Source of the DNA: an uncultured Opitutales bacterium
GTDB taxonomy: Bacteria > Verrucomicrobiota > Verrucomicrobiia > Opitutales > Intestinicryptomonadaceae
NCBI GenBank assembly: GCA_944390805.1
Contig: CALXQW010000036.1
Coordinates: 1 to 64,000 of the forward strand
Direction of reading: 5' to 3'
Length of the DNA stretch: 64,000 nucleotides
Shown: positions 57,730 through 64,000 of the stretch, one piece after another
How the letters are laid out: each line of letters opens with the position of its first letter
How positions within the stretch are numbered: position 1 is the stretch's first letter
Position numbers and translations under genes: made by a program
Notes under the pieces: model-generated
The model's database searches: none
What the model was told of the DNA's origin: nothing
What the model saw: only the letters and a program-made list of their open reading frames with translations

Positions 57730-58371
57730 GTGAAGATATTAAGAATACAGATTGCGTTATATGTATTTTTCTGCGGAATGATTTTTGCGCAGGAAAATGC
57801 GGGTGGCGCGCCGCGCCCAGGCGGAGTGGAATCTTCAAATGTATCATCGCAAGGCCGACCGGAGTTAAAAGCGATTGAAGACGAAGACTTCAAACTTTTG
57901 GAATCTCTGAAGTTGAATAGTCCTTTTGGTCGTCTGACTGCGGGACCAAATGGCAATGGAGCTTCTCCAGAAGAGCAGCAGGTTTCTAATGTTAAACTTC
58001 AGGGTATTGCGTATATAAACGGGAAATGGCTTTTCAGCATTGCCGACGTAAAGCAGAAAAGATCTGAATGGGCGCAGTTGGGAGAGACAAAATTGGGTTG
58101 TATGGTACAGTCTTACGATCCAAAGACAGGAATACTTGGGGTGTCGATAGATGGCAAGAATTATCCTATCACGCTAAAAGAGCGCGACAGTTTGAAAGAT
58201 GCAGCTCCGCCGCCTCCTCCACAGGGTGGTCCGCCAAGGCATGGCCCCAGAGGTGGATTCCGTTCTCTTTCTCCTGAAAAGCGCAAGGAATTTTTGCAGA
58301 ATGCCATAAAGAATATAGATAGAGAAATTGCAGCTAAGAAGAGAAATGCCGAAGCAAACAAAAAGCGCTGA
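57730..58371 (+). CDS. GspC/PilP-like small periplasmic T2SS component
   Basis: 213 residues with a GTG start and a signal peptide or N-terminal anchor (MKILRIQIALYVFFCGMIFA). A disordered region precedes a small beta domain at about residues 85-155 (VKLQGIAYINGKWLFSIADV; WAQLGETKLGCMVQSYD; GILGVSIDGKNYPITL) that matches the HR/PilP style domain contacting secretin N0. A Pro-rich segment (PPPPPQGGPPRHGP) and a helical basic tail follow. Its location between gspD and gspE supports a role linking secretin and inner-membrane platform. Similarity is at the level of pattern only. Confidence 0.6.
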   Translation: MKILRIQIALYVFFCGMIFAQENAGGAPRPGGVESSNVSSQGRPELKAIEDEDFKLLESLKLNSPFGRLTAGPNGNGASPEEQQVSNVKLQGIAYINGKWLFSIADVKQKRSEWAQLGETKLGCMVQSYDPKTGILGVSIDGKNYPITLKERDSLKDAAPPPPPQGGPPRHGPRGGFRSLSPEKRKEFLQNAIKNIDREIAAKKRNAEANKKR

Positions 58372-58435
58372 GCAATTTATCCAAAGGCGGCAGTGGTTGT
58401 GAATCGGACAAATTAAAATATAAAATAAGAGAAAA

Positions 58436-60139
58436 ATGCTTTCTGATAATTCAGATAAAGACGCTCTTGAAAGGGTCTTTAAGTTGATAAATCCTCCGCT
58501 TTCGGAAGATGCCAAGACGGAAGTGCGCCTTGCGGAGCGTTCGCGCAGGGCGTTATCCTTGTTGGAGAAGAGTTCGTTGAGCGAATTGGAACTTCTGGAT
58601 ATATTGGCTAAGGCAAGCTCTCTTAAGGCTACGCATGAGCTTAAGCCGATGGACAACCCGCAAAAGATACTTCCTATCCGCCTGATAAATGAATACCAGT
58701 GCCTGCCTTTATCGGCCGATGATAAATCCATAACTTTGGCGGTCTCACTGCCGCCGGATGAGGATATGTCGGCGTGGATAAAATCACTTACGGGGAAGTC
58801 TCCCGTATGGATTCTGGCGCCGGCGGTGAAAATGTCTGAATGCATAGCCGAGAAGTTCGGAGTGGGCGCGGACAGCCTTTCTGACGACGATGCCGGAGAT
58901 TTTGCCTCGGAATCTGCCGACGAGGTTGAAGAGGATGAAAACGCCGCCATAATAAAATTCGTAAATGAAATTATAACCCGCGCAATGTCGGATAGGGCAA
59001 CGGATATACATATAGAGCCACAGAGCGATTCTCTCGACATACGTTATAGGATAGATGGAAATCTTGTTCCTGTGCGCGTCCCAGACAATCTTTTGAAATT
59101 TAAAGACGCCATAATATCGCGCATAAAGATTATGGCAAAGCTCAACATATCCGAAAAGCGCCGCCCACAGGACGGCCGTATAGGCTTTACCCTCAAGAGC
59201 GGAGAGGAGATAGACATAAGAATTTCATCTTTGCCGACTATGTACGGGGAAAGCATATCTATGCGTCTGCTAAGCAAGAAGACCCAGCCGGTAGGGATAG
59301 AAGACTTGGGGTTTCTTCCGGACGATATTGAGAAAATATTAAAGCCGCTCGGCAGGCCGCATGGAATAATTCTGGTTACAGGTCCTACAGGATCGGGAAA
59401 GTCAACTACGCTGACTGCCTTTATCAGGAAGCTGCGCTCGCCGGAGATTAGAATAATAACGGTTGAAGATCCTGTCGAATACGAGGTTGAAGGGGTAAAT
59501 CAAACCCAGGTTCACCCGGAGATAGGTCTTACGTTTTCATCGGTTTTGCGTTCTGTTTTGCGACAGGATCCGGACGTAATAATGATAGGGGAAATCCGCG
59601 ACCGCGAAACCGCAGATATAGCCATAAGAGCCTCTCTTACCGGACACCTTGTTCTCAGCACGCTTCATACCAACGACGCCGCTGGAGCCTTTGCCAGGCT
59701 CATAGATATGGATATAGAGCCCTTCTTGATATCGTCGAGTGTGGAGATGGTTATGGCGCAAAGGCTCGTAAGAAAGCTTTGCTATTGCAAGCAGCCGGCA
59801 AATCTTGATTTGTCTTATTTGGCGTCTTGCTTGAGTTCTTTGGGGGTGGATCAATCTGAGTTGTCGAATGCGGGCGGCATATGCAAGCCAGTTGGGTGCC
59901 AGAATTGCAAGGGGATAGGCTATAAAGGCAGACTCGCCATTGTTGAAGTAATTCTTGCAACAGATTCCCTCCGCGAGGCTGTATTGCACAGAAAAACTGC
60001 TGCAGAAATTAGGGCTCTTGCGGAAAAACAAGGCATGCGGTCTTTGCAAAAATGCGGCTGGGAACTCCTAAAATTAGGACGCACAGGACTTGAGGAAATT
60101 ATGCCGTATGCGTCTATAAGCGAAAATTCTGCCGATTAG
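58436..60139 (+). CDS. gspE: Type II secretion ATPase
   Basis: 567 residues, a cytoplasmic hexameric ATPase driving pseudopilus assembly. The N1E-like start contains the gspE-type VRLAERSRRALSLLEKSS. The core shows ATDIHIEPQSDSLDIRYRID, Walker A TGPTGSGKSTTL (near 316), Asp box ITVEDPVEYEVEGVNQTQVH, Walker B DPDVIMIGEIRDRETADIAI, and the His box GHLVLSTLHTNDA. The metal domain is odd: the first pair reads CYC (CxC), followed much later by CQNC, whereas GspE normally has two CxxC pairs. A gap of about 64 bases separates it from the preceding gene. Confidence 0.95.
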   Translation: MLSDNSDKDALERVFKLINPPLSEDAKTEVRLAERSRRALSLLEKSSLSELELLDILAKASSLKATHELKPMDNPQKILPIRLINEYQCLPLSADDKSITLAVSLPPDEDMSAWIKSLTGKSPVWILAPAVKMSECIAEKFGVGADSLSDDDAGDFASESADEVEEDENAAIIKFVNEIITRAMSDRATDIHIEPQSDSLDIRYRIDGNLVPVRVPDNLLKFKDAIISRIKIMAKLNISEKRRPQDGRIGFTLKSGEEIDIRISSLPTMYGESISMRLLSKKTQPVGIEDLGFLPDDIEKILKPLGRPHGIILVTGPTGSGKSTTLTAFIRKLRSPEIRIITVEDPVEYEVEGVNQTQVHPEIGLTFSSVLRSVLRQDPDVIMIGEIRDRETADIAIRASLTGHLVLSTLHTNDAAGAFARLIDMDIEPFLISSSVEMVMAQRLVRKLCYCKQPANLDLSYLASCLSSLGVDQSELSNAGGICKPVGCQNCKGIGYKGRLAIVEVILATDSLREAVLHRKTAAEIRALAEKQGMRSLQKCGWELLKLGRTGLEEIMPYASISENSAD

Positions 60140-60164
60140 CACTTAGCACTCTGGAATATCATAC

Positions 60165-61388
60165 ATGGCAACATTCTCATATAAAGCTACAGATAAAACG
60201 GGGAAAATCGTCGAGGGAAGCATTTCCGCGGCTGATAGGAGGGCGGCATTGAGAAATTTGTCTGTAGCGGGAATGAATGTAGTAAAGCTCGTTCAGGAGG
60301 CGGAGGCATCTGTACGCGCGCAGACGGGAGCGGAGTCAGATGTTGAGATAAAAGGCGGAGAGAAGACTGCATTGGCATTTTTTAAAAAACTTTTGCAGTT
60401 GTGCAAATCTGGAACTCCCGTCGGAGATGCCTTGCGCGGCCTAAGCCAGCGTTCGTTAAATAAGAATATGACGGCGCTTTCCAAGCAGATGTACAAATCT
60501 CTTAGCGAAGGCCGGAGTCTGGCGCAGGCTATGGAGTCTTATCCGCAAATATTTGAAAAGAGCCTATGTCATCTTGTAGAAGCAGGAGAGAGTACGGCAA
60601 ATCTGGTTCCGGTATTCCAAAATATAATAGATTACTTGGAGAATAGAAGAACTCTAAGAAAGCAGGTTGTAGCGGCGCTTGTGTATCCAGTAATACTGTT
60701 TACGGTGGCGTTTGCGGTAGTTATGCTATTTTTATTTGTGTTGCTCCCGCAGATAGAAACCATGATGAAAAGCCTCGGCGGACAAATGAGCCTTCCGGTA
60801 AAAGTCTTGATGGCCTTTGGAGATTTCATGCTTGCGGGTGGCCCAGTAATTTTAGCGCTTACTGCTCTGGCAGCGCTTGTGATTTTCAAGATAAGGCGTT
60901 CTCCAAAGGGAACCCTTGCTACAGACAGGCTATTTCTTAAGATTCCACTCATAGGGAAGATAGCACTTGATGCGGATATATGCAGATTTACAAATCTTAT
61001 ATCCACATTATTCGATTCCGGTGTAAATACTACTGAAACTTTCAGGCTGGCGGAGAAATCTGTAAAAAATTCCGATATACGCGCACGTTTTGCCTTATGC
61101 AGAACTGCCGTAAACGATGGAGCTCCGGTTTCTGCCTCGTTTAAAAAATTTGGGCTTCTTGCCGACGACGATGTGGATATAATATCCGTTGGCGATAGAA
61201 CTGGAGATATGGTTGAATGTTTCAAGGAGGTAAAAGATTCCCATATGGAGATGCTCGGTGCGAGAGTTAAGTTTGCCATATCTGCTCTTTCTGCGGCAGC
61301 TCTTTTGAGCGCATTTGCATTGGTCTTTATGGTTGCTTTGGGTATAGTCTCAGCCGTGTTGGGATTGAGCCAGAGCCTCATAAAATAG
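60165..61388 (+). CDS. gspF: Type II secretion inner-membrane platform protein
   Basis: 407 residues. The N-terminal FSYKATDKTGKIVEGSISAA then DRRAALRNLSVAGMNV is the standard GspF opening. Two T2SSF domains are present: FFKKLLQLCKSGTPVGDALR to ALVYPVILFTVAFAVV, and ICRFTNLISTLFDSGVNTTE to the C-terminal transmembrane helix (LLSAFALVFMVALGIVSAVL). Three transmembrane segments lie at about 165-195, 215-240 and 375-400. SLCHLVEAGESTANLVPVFQ is a typical turn. It follows gspE by 25 bases and ends the operon. Confidence 0.95.
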   Translation: MATFSYKATDKTGKIVEGSISAADRRAALRNLSVAGMNVVKLVQEAEASVRAQTGAESDVEIKGGEKTALAFFKKLLQLCKSGTPVGDALRGLSQRSLNKNMTALSKQMYKSLSEGRSLAQAMESYPQIFEKSLCHLVEAGESTANLVPVFQNIIDYLENRRTLRKQVVAALVYPVILFTVAFAVVMLFLFVLLPQIETMMKSLGGQMSLPVKVLMAFGDFMLAGGPVILALTALAALVIFKIRRSPKGTLATDRLFLKIPLIGKIALDADICRFTNLISTLFDSGVNTTETFRLAEKSVKNSDIRARFALCRTAVNDGAPVSASFKKFGLLADDDVDIISVGDRTGDMVECFKEVKDSHMEMLGARVKFAISALSAAALLSAFALVFMVALGIVSAVLGLSQSLIK

Positions 61389-61441
61389 CCTTATTATAGC
61401 CTCTAAACAAATGTTTCTCACATGTGGGAGAAAATCTCTTT

Positions 61442-62998
61442 ATGAATATAAAAATATTAACACATATATTTTCTAATAAAATAGTATATGTATCATGTAT
61501 GTGCTTGTTTGCTTTTGGCAGCGTGTTTGCCTCGGAATCAGACAGACAGAGACCAAACGTGATGATATTTATAACCGACGATGAAAGCTGGTTAGATAGA
61601 TCTTCTTATGGTTGGTCAAACTTGAATACTCCTAATTTCGATTCTTTGTCTAAGCAGGGGGCGTTGTTTTTAAGATGTTATTCATCGGCGCCAAGCTGTG
61701 CTCCGGCAAGGGCAAGTTTGCTTACAGGCAGAAACTTTTGGGAGCTTGAGCAGGGAGCCTACATTCAAAGCTGGTTGCCAACAAAATTTGCAAGGCTTCC
61801 GGATATAATGGAAAAGAACGGTTATTTTTCTGGATACACAGGAAAAGGTTGGGGGCCAGGAGTAAATCCTCCCGAGGCTCCAAAGTTGGAAAATCCCGCA
61901 GGAAAGGCGTTCAACAGCATTAAAAGGAAGGGAGTTCCAGAGGGTATAAGCCCTATTGACTATGCAAAAAATTTTGAAGATTTCTTAGATAAGAACAAGT
62001 CTGGCAAACCGTGGATTTTCTGGGTTGGGTGCATAGAGCCGCACAGTCCGTATGCGCCCGATGCTCCAAAACGGCTTAAGGAGGAATTTGGAATGGATCC
62101 TGCCGATATAAAGATGCCGGGATTTATTCCGAACGACAAAACCATGCGCGACCTTCGCGCAAGCATATATTACGAGCTCAGATGGGCCGACAGGGATTTG
62201 GGGAGGATAATAGAGATACTCAAGCAGCGCGGCATGCTTGATAACACTTTGATATTCATAACCGGCGATAATGGCACGCAGATTCCGTATTCAAAGGCAA
62301 CTCCGTACGACTGGGGCGTTCATGTTCCGCTTGCTGTATATTGGAAGGGGTGCATAACTGAGGGAACGCGCATAGACGACTTTGTAAAGTTCCCCGATTT
62401 TGCTCCCACGATACTTGAAGCTGCGGGGATTCCGATACCTGCTGACATGAGCGGCAAGAGCTTTTTAAAGTCTTTGCTTTCTGGTAAATCCGGGCGAGTT
62501 GACGAGTCGAGAGACCATGTTGTAACAGGGCTTGAATGGCATGGAGAGCTGCCGCCTTACAATTCTGCGGCGCGTGCTATAAGAGATGAAAATTACGAGT
62601 ATATAATAAACTATGCCCGCAGGCCGGCAAACCGCATTCCGCCGAATCGTGGTCCGAAGAAAGAAGGAGACCCCTGGGAGGAGCTTTACGATTTGAAGAA
62701 AGACCCGTGGACACTCAAGAATGTTGCGGACGATCCTGCCTATGCTGAAATAAAGGCAAAGATGATCGCAAAGATGAATGAGTATCTTCTAAAGACGGGG
62801 GATCCGCGAGCAACCGGAGATATGAAGATATTTGACGAGACCAGAAAATTTGTGGAGTCGCGCAAGAGCGACGGATACGGTAAAAAGAGTAAAACTAAAG
62901 CTGCGCAAGCCGCAAAAAAATCTGTGTCTAAAAAAGCGACGTCGAAAAAAGTCGCACAAAAGAGGTCTGCTGAAAAAAAGCAGTCTAGCGATAAATAA
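61442..62998 (+). CDS. Secreted family S1 sulfatase with lysine-rich tail
   Basis: About 518 residues from ATG MNIKILTHIF; a GTG six codons earlier is possible. The N-terminal signal region ends near FGSVFAS. Metal ligands are in VMIFITDDESW. The formylglycine site is SAPSCAPARASLLTGR (C-x-P-x-R), so a sulfatase-maturing enzyme is needed. LPDIMEKNGYFSGYTGKGWG, VGCIEPHSPY and FITGDNGTQIPYSK follow. The LPDxxEKxGY...TGKGWGPG block reminds me of heparan-N-sulfatase-like S1 members; the subfamily is not certain. The last about 45 residues are Lys/Ala/Ser-rich (KKSKTKAAQAAKKSVSKKA), rare for this family. TTTCTC/GAGAAA arms around the presumed GGGAG ribosome site may form a hairpin. It follows gspF by about 50 bases. 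Confidence 0.9.
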   Translation: MNIKILTHIFSNKIVYVSCMCLFAFGSVFASESDRQRPNVMIFITDDESWLDRSSYGWSNLNTPNFDSLSKQGALFLRCYSSAPSCAPARASLLTGRNFWELEQGAYIQSWLPTKFARLPDIMEKNGYFSGYTGKGWGPGVNPPEAPKLENPAGKAFNSIKRKGVPEGISPIDYAKNFEDFLDKNKSGKPWIFWVGCIEPHSPYAPDAPKRLKEEFGMDPADIKMPGFIPNDKTMRDLRASIYYELRWADRDLGRIIEILKQRGMLDNTLIFITGDNGTQIPYSKATPYDWGVHVPLAVYWKGCITEGTRIDDFVKFPDFAPTILEAAGIPIPADMSGKSFLKSLLSGKSGRVDESRDHVVTGLEWHGELPPYNSAARAIRDENYEYIINYARRPANRIPPNRGPKKEGDPWEELYDLKKDPWTLKNVADDPAYAEIKAKMIAKMNEYLLKTGDPRATGDMKIFDETRKFVESRKSDGYGKKSKTKAAQAAKKSVSKKATSKKVAQKRSAEKKQSSDK

Positions 62999-63013
62999 CA
63001 ATATGATATAAGA

Positions 63014-64000
63014 ATGGTTCTTCCCGGAAAGATTTGCACGGTATTGTCGCTGTTATCATTGCTTCCGGTAATCTTGCCTGCAGCTGTGAATAATTGCGCA
63101 ACTTGCCATCAATATGAATGGAGCATGCAAAATTCCGTAAAGGCTGTGCATCATACATTGGCTGGACGCAAGCTTTCAGATAAGTTAGATTCTGGCGTCT
63201 TTTCGGGAAGAACTTTTTCCGACTCTTCCGGAACATACAAGTTTTTCAAAGAGGGGGAGAAGTTCAAAATTTCAGTTGAAGATAAAGAAAGTTCAAAAAC
63301 ATTAACTTACGATGCTATATATTCCATAGGAGTTGAGCCTCTCATTCAGTACGTGGTTTCGGCAGAGCGCGGGGCGTTTCAAGTCTTAAATATAGCCTAC
63401 GATACCAAAAAAGACGAGTTTTTCGATGTGTTTTCAGGAGAAAAACGCCTTAAAGGAGAATGGGGGCATTGGTTGTCGCGCGGAATGAATTGGAATTCAA
63501 ACTGCGCCTATTGCCATAATGTTGCCTTCAAGAAAAATTACAGCTTTGAATCTGATTCATACAATAGCTCTATGCTTGAACCAGGCATAGGGTGTTTGCA
63601 ATGCCATCCGGCTCTGCCTGGGGCTTGCGGACATAAGGAGTTGCCTCTTCTGAAAAAACGACCCTCGCATAGAGAGAGAATGTTTGCGTGTGCGTCGTGC
63701 CACAGCAGGCGTGAACAGCTAAATGCCGATAGATTTATAGCAGGGGAAGATTATTTTGATTCATTTCGCCCGGAGCTGCCGGTTGTAAAAGGTATATATT
63801 ATCCAGATGGAAAGGTAAAAGAAGAGGATTTTGTATTCTCATCTTTCATGATGTGCCGCCAGTTCACAGCCGGATTAACCTGCACAGACTGCCACGACAA
63901 ACATCTTTTAAGGACATTTCGGCCTATAGACAATAACCAGTTATGCTTAAGCTGCCATGCCCCGGATGCCCGCGGATTTAAAGGTGCCCCCACAATTATT
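63014..64000 (+). CDS. Multihaem cytochrome c family protein (3' end outside the window)
   Basis: 329 codons are open to the right edge with a signal peptide (MVLPGKICTVLSLLSLLPVI). Six CXXCH haem sites are visible: CATCH (28), CAYCH (164), CLQCH (194), CASCH (226), CTDCH (290) and CLSCH (311). The text between them (IGVEPLIQYVVSAERGAFQV, MNWNSNCAYCHNVAFKKNY, CASCHSRREQLNADRF, GLTCTDCHDKH) follows the cytochrome c554-like proteins with C-terminal TPR repeats known from Planctomycetes/Verrucomicrobia. It would be a periplasmic electron carrier or redox enzyme. It lies 15 bases after the sulfatase stop, so co-transcription is likely. Whether TPRs follow cannot be seen. Confidence 0.85.
   Translation, partial: MVLPGKICTVLSLLSLLPVILPAAVNNCATCHQYEWSMQNSVKAVHHTLAGRKLSDKLDSGVFSGRTFSDSSGTYKFFKEGEKFKISVEDKESSKTLTYDAIYSIGVEPLIQYVVSAERGAFQVLNIAYDTKKDEFFDVFSGEKRLKGEWGHWLSRGMNWNSNCAYCHNVAFKKNYSFESDSYNSSMLEPGIGCLQCHPALPGACGHKELPLLKKRPSHRERMFACASCHSRREQLNADRFIAGEDYFDSFRPELPVVKGIYYPDGKVKEEDFVFSSFMMCRQFTAGLTCTDCHDKHLLRTFRPIDNNQLCLSCHAPDARGFKGAPTII

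Noticed and set aside
58174-59040. 288-residue minus-strand frame over gspE and the C/P-like gene
   Set aside because: Antisense to gspE with all its motifs on the plus strand; no protein features of its own.

Overview
The window looks like chromosomal DNA of a Gram-negative bacterium, most likely from the Verrucomicrobiota (Opitutae-like, plausibly gut-associated). This is inferred from family content: beta-helical PEP-CTERM surface proteins, a MoxR/DUF58/Bat cluster with fused batB-batC, a Verrucomicrobia-type set of secreted TPR/VWA proteins, a sulfatase, a beta-helix glycoside-hydrolase-like protein and a multihaem cytochrome related to those of Planctomycetes/Verrucomicrobia. No rRNA is present to prove the placement. 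The DNA is moderately AT-rich, and both strands carry compact operons separated by clear intrinsic terminators.

Layout. 1-4.1 kb: two PEP-CTERM proteins with near-identical C-termini, separated by an AraC-regulator remnant. 4.2-5.3 kb: an RlmI-like methyltransferase and tRNA-Phe. 5.7-8.4 kb: an unknown gene and a PerR/Fur-type regulator, divergent from a catalase gene (oxidative-stress locus). 8.9-10.2 kb: an NTF2-like protein, a flavodoxin-family reductase and a nonsense-riddled second flavodoxin copy. 10.4-19.2 kb: a secreted beta-helix (GH110-like) protein, an AI-2E permease, uvrA, cyclophilin and ilvB. 19.5-25.1 kb: a three-gene TPR-TPR-VWA-like envelope operon. 25.3-29.9 kb: a Na/Pi cotransporter, queC, an ArnD-like deacetylase and an SBF-like transporter. 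30.1-40.5 kb: a minus-strand moxR-DUF58-DUF4381-batA-batBC-batD-batE operon, preceded by a secreted protein of unknown function. 40.8-41.7 kb: two tRNA-Leu genes with duplicated terminators. 42-46.2 kb: a ThrE-like exporter, ilvN, ilvC and hemC. 46.3-49.7 kb: an Arg-rich lineage-specific protein and a Gfo/Idh/MocA oxidoreductase. 50.0-61.4 kb: a type II secretion operon (G-H-I-J-K-L-M-D-C/P-like-E-F). 61.4 kb to the end: a sulfatase with a lysine-rich tail and the start of a six-haem cytochrome c.

How the parts may fit together. The secreted sulfatase, the GH110-like protein, the type II secretion system and the PEP-CTERM surface proteins fit a life on sulfated or galactosylated host glycans. 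PerR/catalase, the Bat cluster and the multihaem cytochrome point to an organism coping with oxygen or redox change. The branched-chain amino-acid genes are split, with ilvB about 24 kb from ilvN-ilvC. No CRISPR array, complete insertion sequence, prophage or replication origin was seen. The most unusual points are the three-gene TPR/VWA-like operon whose VWA-like protein lacks the metal-site serines, the Cys-rich tail on IlvB, the prion-like Q/N tract in BatB/C, the basic tail on the sulfatase, sharp palindromes upstream of ilvC, katA and gspG, and the two decayed genes at 0.3 and 10 kb.
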